A stretch of DNA of 64,000 nt. It comes from Pseudevernia furfuracea (lineage: Eukaryota > Ascomycota > Lecanoromycetes > Lecanorales > Parmeliaceae). The notes beneath the pieces are model-generated. The model was given only the letters and a program-made list of their open reading frames with translations, had not been told where the DNA came from and made no database searches. Numbering within the stretch: the stretch's first letter is position 1; the number at the start of each line of letters is the position of its first letter. Positions 34,417-44,664 of the stretch are shown here, piece by piece. Location of the stretch: positions 620,001 through 684,000 of the forward strand of contig JAIUPT010000017.1 of the NCBI GenBank assembly GCA_022315425.1. Reading direction: 5' to 3'. The translations under genes and the position numbers were made by a program.

Positions 34417-35378
34417 GGAGTATTAGTCCCCACCAAGTCCGCTGAGTATTTAGCTAAGCCGTCTAGTATATGGTTCATCCATGGCTTGACTGGAGACCGC
34501 GAGTCCACATGGACGCATCGAAATGGGACCTTCACTCCAGCTCTTCTACGGGCGCAATATCCAACTGCGCGAGTCATCACCTATGGATACGATGCCAATA
34601 TCGTAGGTCTCTGGGAGAATGCTAGCGGAGAAGGACTTCGTGGGCATGGAAAAGCCTTGGCATACGCCATCTCCAATAGCCGACTGAACATAGTCAAACG
34701 CCCTATTTTCTTCATTGCGCATAGCCTTGGCGGTCTCCTTACGGAGCAAACTCTTCTCGTTGCTCTTGAGCCGAATGAGCCTCGTCTCCTGAATATTGCT
34801 ACTTGCACGGCGGGAATCATCTTTATGGGCACACCGCATTCTGGATCCTACCTTGCGACGTGGGGTTACACTCTTGCAAGGCTCTTAGATCGATTCTGGA
34901 GAACCAACAAGGGCATTCTCTCGGTGCTGAAGCAGCGGTCAGAGATTCTCAAAGGAGTTGAGGAGGTATTTCAGCGTCAAATGACCGCTGATGGAGCGCT
35001 GCATCATGTCAAGATTTTCTGCTTCTATGAGACTGTGGCTGTGGATGTCGTCGGATTCGTGGTTCCAGAGGAGTCTGCGACGATACTGCCGTATCCTAAT
35101 TGTGGCATTGATGCCGACCACATGAACATGACTAAGTTCACCAGCTTAAACGATGCAGGTTTATCAACATCAAAGGAGTCCTCGATGATTGGATCAGGCG
35201 AGGAAGAGAGCAGTCGACTGAAGAGACAAGTGCTCAGGTCAAAGACACTGCATCTGCGGCGCCGATGACATTCAGCAACGGCCCGATCAAGGCAACGGTG
35301 TTTCAACAGGGCACCGGAAATGCAGGGAGGGATATTAATCACGGGAATGTCACGAATCAAAGCGCGGGACGAGATTGA
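34414..35378 (+). pseudogene. SesB-like alpha/beta-hydrolase effector with C-terminal amyloid-like motif; frameshifted
   Basis: Encodes the serine esterase/lipase-like fold of fungal SesB proteins. SIWFIHGLTGDRESTWTH supplies the oxyanion HG turn, FFIAHSLGGLLTEQ the nucleophile elbow (Ser), and GIIFMGTPHSGSYLA and DADHMNMTKF the typical later motifs with candidate His. At about 35160 the frame must shift by one base (a T seems missing in a T-run) to continue as FINIKGVLDDWIRRG and then FQQGTGNAGRDINHGNVTNQ ending SAGRD-stop at 35378. That tail matches the motif next to both receptors. In the family, SesB-type hydrolases are membrane or lipid-acting cell-death effectors triggered by NLR partners through amyloid templating. 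The 5' exon with the ATG is not identified. The frameshift separates enzyme and motif, so it is probably inactive unless it is a sequencing error. Confidence 0.72.
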
Positions 35379-35814
35379 ATCAACAGAGATCAGATCTATG
35401 GAAAAGCGAATAGTCAAATTATCATGGACGAGGGCGGATCAGATGTTGATGGATAGCCTGGTACAGGGTTTCGTGAAGGCAAATAGTGCAAAGAAAATGC
35501 TCTGTAATGACATCCGTATCGGACGGGGATTCGAGAATGACTGAGATTCGAGAATGTAGGGTTAGGGTATGGAGATGATTGGTCAATTTGGTAGGGCTAC
35601 CGGTAGTGTTCTCCCAAATAAGGCCGTCGTCAGCTATCTTCTCTGCCCGCATCTCCAGGCAAATATTCAAATATATAGATTCAAGTCATTCAAATCATTT
35701 AAATATGGTATTTTCATGTGCAGCGGAGTCATTCAATTAAATGCCATCGAGAATACGTCGCTATAGTACAGGGATGACAGCTGAATTAGCACCAAAACAG
35801 GTGTCATGGTCGCC

Positions 35815-35877
35815 ATTATTCTCCGTCAGTCTCTTTCATCTCCTGATCCTTCTGATTCTTCTCTTCCTCTACTTCTT

Positions 35878-35910
<33 letters not shown>

Positions 35911-37854
35911 CTTCTACTTCTGATTCTTTCTTCTCTTCCTCATCTTCTTCTTTCTCTCTCTTCTCAGAGAACTCATATGCATTATCGATCAGAAACTTTC
36001 TTCAGCGAGTCCCTCAGTTCTCGTCCTCCAATATCAAGAACTTATACTTGGGAAGTGTCTTTCTATGAGTGTTCTTTTGTCGTAGATAGACTTGATACTC
36101 TTTTTTTGTTAGTCGATGACGTACTTTTCTTGTCTGCTCTGTTTTTGCTACATCGATAATGATCTTTTGAGTCATTGTCATTTCTTTGCTAAGAAGACGA
36201 TTATTATTCGAGACTAGTCTACGAGATTTTGACTGTTGACCTCTCTTTCGAATACGATTCTCGCTGAAAAGCTGTTTATTCTGTTAACTAAGAATGATAT
36301 TGCTGACATATATCTTGACAAAGTCTCTTTCTAGCTTAGAAAGACGTAGTAGTGAAAGTGGAGTACATTGAGACTTTAATAGCTCGATTTCTCGTCTTGC
36401 TTGCTCATTTGTTGTCGATGTTTTTGATATAGGGCGAGGATTTGCGTCTAATTGCTATGCCTTAGAAGTGGTAGCTCGATCAGGAAAACGCTTCAATACT
36501 TTCTGAGAATTAAATGGTACTAAGCCTGTTGCTTTGAATTCTGCTTTGATGACGTTCGATGTGAAGGTCTTTTCTCGTGCCTCGGTGTAGAGATTGATAA
36601 AGATATCTTTATTAATAGAGTTAATCCCTGCCTCACTCTCTTGACTAACAAGATCATCGTATATCTTTTGAAGAGGCTCGAATATAGCAACATCTAGAGG
36701 CTGAAGAAGATGTGTGATATGAGGGGGAAGGCATAGTGATAGGATTTTCCGGTCATGGCAAGCCATAACAAATTGTCACGAGATATGACTATCATGTCCG
36801 TCTAGAACAAGCAATCGATAGTCGTCTTTGTCTACAAATCTTTCTGTATAGGTATCAAATACCTCAACTAATCACTTCACGACTACCTGGGAGTCCGTTC
36901 AATCCCTGAAATTAATAGCGATTTTAGTCTCAGATATCAGATTTTGCTCTTATCAGCTACTCTGCTAATGTTTATCTTTGAATATTAAAGTCGGTGAAAT
37001 ACTTCAGTCTTCACTATTTACACCTTCAATAATTGTGATCAATTCGCGATTGTCTGACTGGGTTTTGAATCGTCGCTTGTGTTTGACTTGACTGATAATT
37101 TTAGTCGTTGCAGCCATGCTCATTAAAACACCCTTTTCGTCAAAGTTGAAGATATGTTCTTCTTTGATATTGTACTCTTTGACAGTACTAGTCAAAAGAT
37201 CAAACCATCGACGAATGGTTTCAGGGTGTGTGGCTTTGACACGATTATTGTCTAGTGCTCGACTGTATGTGGTTTCTAGCTGTTATGGTGTGACACCAGT
37301 CAAGTCACCAGCCTAGTCAGCTATGCGATAGCCGACAGGCGACAACCCCTGAATCCCTTAAGGATCTGGCGATGCCCACATTCTTTCTGATTTCTTCATC
37401 TTTCGTCTTGGTCTTTATCTTAGTCCTAGCCATAGAGAATGAGATTCCTCTTACCAAGCCTCGTTCTCTGATCTCTAGCTGTTTATGTCGTTTAATAAAG
37501 CGTTCCGTCCAATGCTTTCCTACTCGTTTGTTCGAATCCTCGATCTTGATTTGAAGTAGTCTTGAGGCCAAAGTTCTTAGAGTCTCTACTCTTGGTGGGT
37601 GTCCCCAGTTGATTAACTTGATGCACCACTCTACAAGAGCTTTTTCTTCCTCATCGTCAAAGAGTTTCTGATTTTTAGCTGCCTCGATATGTATTTTACG
37701 ACCTCGAGTACGGGCATAAAAGGAAGAAACCGGTATATCATATTCCAGAGCGAGTTTGGTAATTTTCAGGGTGGGATCCTTGTTCTAGGCCTCCAAGGCC
37801 TTAATCTTACGAGCCTGAAGGTCAGGGGCCTTAGGCCGTCGCTTTCCGGGCATT
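35815..37854 (-). pseudogene. Fot/pogo-like DDE_1 transposase, disrupted
   Basis: Starts MPGKRRPKAPDLQARKIKAL at 37854 on the minus strand. An HTH_psq-like domain follows (DPTLKITKLALEYDIPVSSF), then a Tc5/CENP-B-type HTH (37571-37317: GKHWTERFIKRHKQLEIRER). 37195-37004 holds the first catalytic Asp (HIFNFDEKGVLMSM) and 36766-36455 the hallmark LCLPPHITHLLQPLDVAIF with the third. The C-terminal tail becomes acidic and ends in a poly-Glu tract encoded by a (CTT)n run at about 35880-35920. Stops and frameshifts break the frame, among them one at codon 23, one near 37320 and several around the second Asp. Confidence 0.8.
35880..35920. repeat. (TTC)n microsatellite
   Basis: About a dozen TTC units; on the minus strand they encode the poly-Glu tail of the transposase pseudogene. 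Confidence 0.9.
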
Positions 37855-38124
37855 GCTAGAGGATTTGATAGTAGATTTAGGAGAAGACTTAGGAGAAGAC
37901 TTAGGAGAAGATTTGCAAGCAATAGCGACTCAATTGATCAAAATTTGTATATTTACATTGAGGGATGTTTATTTAATAGAAGGGACGCTAGTTACAAATC
38001 CTTTCAAATATGACTAGACTGTCAAATTTTTGATATGCTTACTAAGATTCTCGAATCTCAGTCATTCTCGAAGCCAAACAGTGCAAAGAAAATGCTCTGT
38101 AATGACATCGGTATCGGTTGGGGG

Positions 38125-38587
38125 AAATCTTACCTCACTCAAGTCTTGGGTAGCGCCCGGGTATGTTATTGATGATAAGGCTGAACCCCGTATTTCTTCG
38201 CAATCAGCCTTTTGACAATATAGCGAGATATGCAAAAGACCGATTGGGTTCCCTGTTTGTCCATGCGAACACCGATAAAAAAACTGGTAAATTAAAGATT
38301 TACAAGGATGCGCAACGATAGAGCGGGAGATAAACGCTGAAGGGCGGTAGTCTATTTTTAGACATATTTGCAGCGCATTAGAATGAGCCGCTGAAATACA
38401 ATACTCGTCTCAAGGGTGCCTTGTTCCTCGGTGCCAACCTTCCCATACATGTCTATTATATCAGCTTCTTTCACAACTTAGTTCCCCTACTGTCGGACTA
38501 TCAACCGCAGAAGAGGCGTTACCCAGCATGTCATGGCTTCTCGGGTTCAAACCCACCGGGACTGAAACCTATCGCAGCGATTGAGTT
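38125..38587. other. No recognisable gene
   Basis: Spacer between the pogo-like element and NLR-B. Nothing assigned. Confidence 0.4.
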
Positions 38588-40707
38588 ACGGCGGATCTAG
38601 TCCAGCAAGGCACAGGCAACGCGGGACGCGACATCAATAATGGCAAGCCGCCTATTCACCATCTCTACACGCTACGGAGACACGTTGATTAACTATTGCT
38701 GTTGGCTCTAGTGATTATAAATAACCACCACCGTCCAAAAATTACCCCATCGTCAACGATTCCCTTTCGACGCGACGACAACTTCATTGTTCAAGACAGC
38801 CTCGATAAGATACACCAGATATGTGGCAAGCCAGCATCTCGCGCCGCGCTTGTTGGCCTTGGAGGCGTTGGGTAAATGGCAGACATTAGACGCTTGCATC
38901 GAACGCCGGCTGATCCTTAAACAGGAAGTCTCAGATCGCTATCGAGTATGCCTACCAAGTGCGAGACGAGGCGCCAACAACATGGGTGTTCTGGGTGCAC
39001 GCAGGTACACAAGCGCGATTCGAGGAGGGTTATCGGAGGATTGCTGAAGCGACGAGGATGGATGGGTGGGACGACCCGAAAGCGGATGTTCTACGGCTCG
39101 CCTGTAGCTGGCTTTGCGATGAGTCGAATGGGCGATGGGTGATTATCGTCGATAATGCTGATGATTTAGGCGTCTTCTTCCCACCTCACGGTAATTCACA
39201 CATCTACGCGGCTGATAATACGGATCGGGTAGTCGATTCGCTCTCAAATTACCTACCGCAGTCGCCCAATGGATCCATACTTTTTACCTCTCGAAGCCGA
39301 GATGTAGCGTTTCGACTGACCGGAAGCTACACAGATATCGTCAGAGTCGATCCGATGAACGAAGCTCATGCTCTAGCCTTGGTCCAAAAGAAGCTTCAGG
39401 GAAGCTTCGACCAGGAAGACGTAGTAGCCCTAGTTAAGGAGCTTGATTATATGCCTCTTGCTATTGTTCAGGCAGTTGCCTATATCAATCAAAGAGCGCC
39501 GCGTGTCACGATATCTAGATATGTGCAGAGTCTCCGCAAAGGCGACAAAGACCGAGCAAAGCTATTAAACACAGACGTCGGAGATATTCGCAGGGACGGC
39601 AAGGCGTCGAATTCCGTCATAGCCACCTGGCAGATATCATTCGAGTACATCCGCAGAGAGAGGCCTCCGGCAACCCGGCTACTATCGCTTATGAGTCTAT
39701 TCGATCGGCAGGGCATTCCCGAGGCTCTGCTCGTTGGCCGCTATCAAGAAAACGACAATGTCAGCTCGGACTTTGAAGACGATCTGAACATGTTGATAAA
39801 TTACTGTTTGGTTTCGACTGACGTAAGCGGAAGCAAATTCGAGATGCATCGGCTAGTGCAGTTCTCGACACAGAGTTGGCTTCGAAATGAGGATATGCTG
39901 GTGCATTGGGCTGAGAGGGCTATTATGCTATTGAAGGGAGTGTTCCCAGACCATAATCACCAAAATCGAAGCATCTGGAGGACATACCTGCCGCATGCGC
40001 GGTATGCACTAGAGCTCGACCTCATTGACAAACACGAGAAGAATAGGCTTGATCTGGCATGGAAGTCTGGAATGTGTCTCTACCAAGACGGGCGATGGAA
40101 CGAGGCAGAAGATCTATTTGTGCAAGTGATGGAAACTCGCAAGAGGGTGCTGGGCGAGGAGCATCCCAACACGCTGACCAGCATGGCCAATCTGGCCTCG
40201 ACATACAGGAACCAGGGACGCTGGAAGGAGGCTGAAGAGCTACAGGTGCGGGTGATGAAGACAACGAAGAGGGTACTGGGCGAGGAGCATTTCGACACGC
40301 TGACCAGCATGACTAATCTGACCTCGACATACAGGAAACAGGGATGCTGAAAGGAGGCTGAAGAGCTAGAGATGTGAGTGATGAAAATAACGAAGAGGGT
40401 ATTGAACGAGAAGCATCTCGACACGCTGACCAGCATAAACAATCTGATCTCGACATATTGAAACCAGAGACGCTGAAAGGAGGCTGAAGAGCTACAGGTG
40501 CGGGTGATGAAGACAAGAAAGAGGGTGCTGAGCGAGAAGCATCCCGACACGCTGACCAGCATAAACAACCTAGCTTCCATTTTCAAGGAGAGTGGTAAAG
40601 ACGAAAGGGCTATAGCGCTTATGAAAAAGTGCATTAAAGGGCGAGGAGAGGTCCTTGGTCCGAATCACCCTTTCACGAAGAAGTCGGAAAACACGCTCAA
40701 TCAGTGA
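38588..40707 (+). pseudogene. NB-ARC-TPR NOD-like receptor (NLR-B), truncated by RIP-type stops
   Basis: Begins with TADLVQQGTGNAGRDINNGK then PPI (38591-38652), a TAA, and in the same frame STIPFRRDDNFIVQDSLDKI and the P-loop. A 53-bp intron (38872-38924) splits Walker A as in NLR-A: ALVGLGGVG|KSQIAIEYAY. NB-ARC motifs are intact (WVIIVDNADDLG, GSILFTSRSRDVAF, MPLAIVQAVAYI), as is the FEMHRLVQFSTQSWL segment. TPR units start at about 40075. The frame ends at TGA 40348-40350, where the repeat normally reads GRWKEAEEL (here GC-stop-KEAEEL). Further Trp-to-TGA and Arg-to-TGA changes follow, and homology resumes to about 40707 (LGPNHPFTKKSENTLNQ). It is co-directional with the SesB-like gene and a paralogue of NLR-A. 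Probably a truncated receptor with about two TPR units. Confidence 0.82.
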
Positions 40708-41002
40708 CATATAGAGCTCAGTAGAGGAGGCAACAGCACAGCAACTGGGAACGAGTCACTCAGCTAGACGGTGACGCGATTGTATTAAGGGATTTCAAAA
40801 ATGTTTATCGGTGCATTGAATCAAGGCTCATAAGAAGACATATCGAACTTCTTATTATATTAGATAGAAAGAACTGATAATTTGAAATACGTCAACTCGC
40901 AACTTCGATTTTTGTAAGATTGTCGTATCAATTGATTAAATAGTGCAAGTATAGACTCTTTCGAGTGATCAAATTGTCTAAGACGAAATATTCGAAGATT
41001 AG
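40708..41002. other. No recognisable gene
   Basis: 3' flank of NLR-B. A short frame reads RGGNSTATGNESLS, matching the C-terminal end of NLR-A (NSTATEK), then AT-rich spacer. Confidence 0.4.
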
Positions 41003-41488
41003 TTACGATGTGCGAAATAAATAAGATTGCTTGACAAAAATCATTTAGCTTCGTCTTCGACTTTATTATTAAATAAAATCAAAAATTTGAAAAAGAGACA
41101 TATTTTTCTTATCTAAATTCATAAATAATTTTTATTAAGAAATCTCTTCAATATTAAAGCGACTTAGTTTAATAAGTTCTTTTAGATTTTTTTTTTAAAA
41201 TTTTTGTAAATTTAATTTTCACTTTTATTAAGTAAAGTAATAAAGTAAATATACTCTTCTACGTAGAATTGAAGTTATTAAAAAGATTCTCTTAAAACTA
41301 ATCTAAAAAAAAAAAGTAATAGAACTAATAAATTAGACTAACTTTTGTATAAAGAAAATCAATAAATAATCTATACTCGTAGACTTAGATAAGAAAAATA
41401 TGAATTTTTTTCGATTTTTTGATGGCAAAGTCGGAGACGAAGCTAAATGATTTTTGTCAAGCAATCTTATTCATTTCGCACATCGTAA
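41003..41488. mobile_element. MITE with long terminal inverted repeats
   Basis: The ends are inverted copies starting TTACGATGTGCGAAATRAAT. About 60 bp is almost perfect and similarity extends to about 125 bp (CATATTTTTCTTATCTAA). Length 486 bp, no coding capacity. The left arm has several transitions relative to the right one, consistent with light RIP. No autonomous partner is present in the window. Confidence 0.8.
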
Positions 41489-42089
41489 AGGCGGAGGGAG
41501 CGGAGCGGAGCGCGGAAGAGCAGCGAGATAAATTAGTAAACAGCGAAAATACTAAAATCTATAATCTAGTTGGGTGATTCTACACGTCTCTACACGCTTA
41601 TAGTTATCAAAACTGTGTTACGTCCCTTACACGCCGAATCGGCGGTCTACGATTAGTCACGTGAAACGAACGCTAGATGTGGATCATCGACGGCCGTTTT
41701 AGACGTGTCTTGATTCCTTCATGAATTCCTTTTCACTCTGTCGTTCTGTCGCTTTTCGAACTCTCAGGAACCCTTTCAGACGTAACGATGTTATCTGATC
41801 CCTGACAGTGATATCGCAATGCTGAGTGAAAAGCCGAGATGATCATTTTTCATGACCTTTATCATAATTACAAAAGGGAGCGCATTAGCTCTCTCGATCA
41901 ATCTTTCACATCTTCAGTCTTTCCTTGTTCAAGCTTCACCGATCATCTTAAACGATGTCTGTCAGAAAGACTATCAAGCCTCAGAGATCTAACTATTATG
42001 GCCCTCAATTTCTCGATGTTCGAATTGTTCAGTAATCATCGCATAAAAACTTGTATATCTCGAAGCTGAACAGTTCGGAGGCGCTCTAT
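41489..42089. other. No recognisable gene
   Basis: Mixed-composition spacer. The 76-codon frame at 41839-42069 has no recognisable domain. Confidence 0.4.
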
Positions 42090-43545
42090 CGGGTCGACGT
42101 TCGATCTCAATATCTTGAGGCAAAACCTAAAGCACTCTTCAGCCTTGGAGTTCGTACATCAACGGCACAATGACGCACTTATGCCAGCTTCCGCGTATGC
42201 AACGGATCAACTTCATGGTGGATTTGGCGCGGTTGGGCTTCAGGATCTCAGCTCCCTCCGGCCGTTCCAGTATTGAACGCACTACTTGAGCAGGTACCGG
42301 AAGGTTAATCGAGCCTCAAACCCCAGGACGGAACGCCACTTTTCGTGGACCCTAAGCACGTCTTGAAGTGTCTGCACGGTCGACACCGCATTGAGGCCGC
42401 GAAAAAATATCTACATCCGGATGATAAGTGGTGGATTGTTGATCTCTACGTTGACCTCTGTACCGGCGGCCCTAATCGTGGTTCTAGATCTGGGCGAGGC
42501 AGAGTTGAACGAGCTTCGGGAAGAGTACTCCAATGCAAAGAACTTCTACGATGGGGACATCTTCCGCCATCCTTGGCGGGCCGATTTGGCTGGCGATACC
42601 ATTGCCAAAGCGAGTTGATTAATCAAATTGTTCAAAACCAAGATCAGAGACAATGATCTGCTGGAGAAGAGGGCGGCGAAGGATTCTCAGACTCAACATC
42701 TACAAAGCGCCTTCGACGACTTGCTTCCACTTACCGGTCTGTGGCCGGGGCTGGAGATCGGGACATTTCATAGGCTGCTCTCGTTGCGGTGTCCCCAGGT
42801 GAGCTTTCCTGTTCCATTGAGCAGACGCTTGCTAACAACGTGCGCAGGAAATGACCAGATATCTGACACGGATCAAAACTACATAGGACTACATACTAGG
42901 GGGAGAGGAGCTTCGATTGTGTCTGGACACAGTCACCGTTACAATCCTGGAGGGAGGATGTCCAAATGTCTCGGTCGAGGACGAACTCCTGCTCCAAAAA
43001 AACAAACCCACCTCTTTTCCACCATCTCTGAACTTCGAGTACAGTCTATCCTGGCGCGCGTCCAGAATATTGACTGCATTATTCCATCCATCCACACCTT
43101 CCTCGAAGACATCGAGATCCTCGAGCCTTGCGCCAAGATCATGAAGAAGTTGCTCCCCAGCGTCTGTAGAACCTCGGTATTTCAGGAATTCGGTCGATTG
43201 CATAATGGTCAGACGTCATGGTCACTCCAGATATCAGAAGCCTCTTCCTACCGGAGGGAAGTTTCGAGCGACACAGCTCACAGGAGCGCCTATCGTCAGC
43301 TGTGGCTATACACAATCCGTCATTTTCCTGAGATGATTGGTCAGCCATTAGGAAAGTATCCTCCGCGAGAGAAATCTCCTCTGCTAGCCGTGGAGCTCGT
43401 CTGGTGGTATAGGTTCACTACTCTTGCCGAAGCTTGCAGCTACACAGACGTTGACAAAACCTACTATCCTAGTAATGTGGCGGACCACAAAATGGCTCAA
43501 ACGTTTCTGCAGTACGTGCGGCCGCCTCAACTCTACGGCACCTAG
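42090..43545 (+). pseudogene. DUF3723 family gene (Starship-associated), disrupted
   Basis: Plus-strand pieces in family order. VDVRSQYLEAKPKALFSLGV is near 42090, then KCLHGRHRIEAAKKYLHPDD with KWWIVDLYV (42365-42460), and LNELREEYSNAKNFYDGDIF. After a stop, FDDLLPLTGLWPGLEIGTFH and RLLSLRCPQ follow (to about 42799), a likely 48-bp intron, then EMTRYLTRI. Next come LCLDTVTVTILEGG, NIDCIIPSIHTFLEDIEILE and PCAKIMKKLLP, and YRQLWLYTIRHFPEMIGQ. These match PF12520. Several stops and frame changes break it. The biochemical role of DUF3723 is unknown, but it is one of the gene families recurrently carried by Starships. The neighbouring ferric reductase and upstream NLRs fit that setting. Confidence 0.8.
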
Positions 43546-43989
43546 GCGGACAACGGGAGCTCTGTCCAGCAAGTGGTCGAACTACTCGGTAAAGATCACC
43601 CTCTCCTCCCTCACGACACCGAAGACGTTGACCTTGCACCTCTCGTGGACATGTACGGCGTCCCGTGAGGGCCTGTAAATGTGGGTCCAGCTGTAACGAA
43701 GTATATGAAGGGACGTGCCCCCTTCCCCTGCTTGCCGTGCAATCATCTTCGGTAATATGTCTAACTTTGATGGCATTCCTGCCGTAGGCGACGTGCTTGT
43801 TGGCGATGATGAGGAGGAAGTTGGGTCCGGAGAGGAGAGCGAAGAGGTGGGGCGAGATGAAAAGTATCGCTTCAATGGGAAGCACATTGATATGACCTGA
43901 TCGAAATCGAAGATTGATTCGAAAGAAGCATCAGAAGCTGCTGACGATACTCCCGGCTGGAGTTCGTATGTTCGGTGGCTGTGAGTTGC
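43546..43989. other. Probable tail of the DUF3723 pseudogene
   Basis: Continues with NGSSVQQVVELLGKDHPLLP on the plus strand, then an acidic frame at 43715-43900 without recognisable domain. Confidence 0.4.
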
Positions 43990-44310
43990 ACCAGAGTGGA
44001 ACCTTACTGACTTGACATGACAGCGGATCAAGAACGCTGTCGCTCGGTCGATCCGTCAGGCAACATTGGCGTTGGAGATATCAGGGCGCTGAGCAGGATC
44101 GTGATGGAACTGATGCAGAAATATGTCAAAGAGGACGGAGCCGTCGGGATCGAGAATTTGGATCGTTGGCCTCACGATTCTGCTGCCGTTGATTTTCTGT
44201 CATTGACGACTTCCGCCACTTCGGCGAAAGACTTGATGAAAGTGAGTCGAGGTTCTATCTTTGCAATCATAAATTGACGACTTCCAGCACCGCTTGCTTC
44301 AGTGTGATTG
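43990..44310 (+). pseudogene. Protein kinase C-lobe fragment
   Basis: GNIGVGDIRALSRIVMELMQ followed by KYVKEDGAVGIENLDRWPHD and SLTTSATSAKDLMK, then a plausible GT..AG intron (about 44240-44287) and HRLLQ. This resembles helices F to I of a fungal kinase-like protein (the D-x-x-x-L-S-x-I-V-M-E-L pattern). No N-lobe or catalytic loop is present, so it is a fragment. Confidence 0.5.
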
Positions 44311-44664
44311 ACGAAAGAATTGGCTCGAATGGATAATTGATTGAGCTGAAATCTCCGCCTATAGACTCCACAAGCCAGCAGTATAAACGGGTCCCTTGAT
44401 CGTTAGATTGCTGAACCTTTCCTGTAAGGACTCCTCTGGGGGGGGGGGGGTTTTTTGGTCATAGGACTCTCGATGGATTCTAAATATAACGTGTTAAAAG
44501 TTGATGCTCCATTTTTGCTGCCCCTCCAAAAATCACAGGCACCCTTTCTTTCTACTTTTCTTCGACCTTCCCCCGCCTTCCAGTTTACGTTCTTTCCCTT
44601 TATTTCTCTTCTCTCCTCTTCCTTCTCTTCAACGTCAGTAGTCGTGCCTTTCTATGCACCCCTC

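Larger units (their letters stand above)
35480..38124 (-). mobile_element. Pogo/Fot-like DNA transposon (third family) flanked by an about 50-bp direct repeat
   Basis: Perfect 26-bp terminal inverted repeats beginning TTCGAGAATGACTGAGATTC lie at 35530-35555 and 38047-38072, giving a 2.54-kb element. Directly outside lie two copies of an about 50-bp sequence (core GTGCAAAGAAAATGCTCTGT, about 90% identical) at 35480-35529 and 38075-38124. It separates the SesB-like gene from NLR-B. It encodes a broken transposase (next entry). Confidence 0.82.

Noticed and set aside
35741..36159. Poly-Phe or poly-Leu frames around 35880
   Set aside because: Products of the (TTC)n microsatellite, which belongs to the transposase tail on the other strand.
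38533..38575. tRNA-like T-arm (GGGTTCAAACCC) before NLR-B
   Set aside because: The stem does not pair as a T-arm and no acceptor or anticodon arm can be formed.
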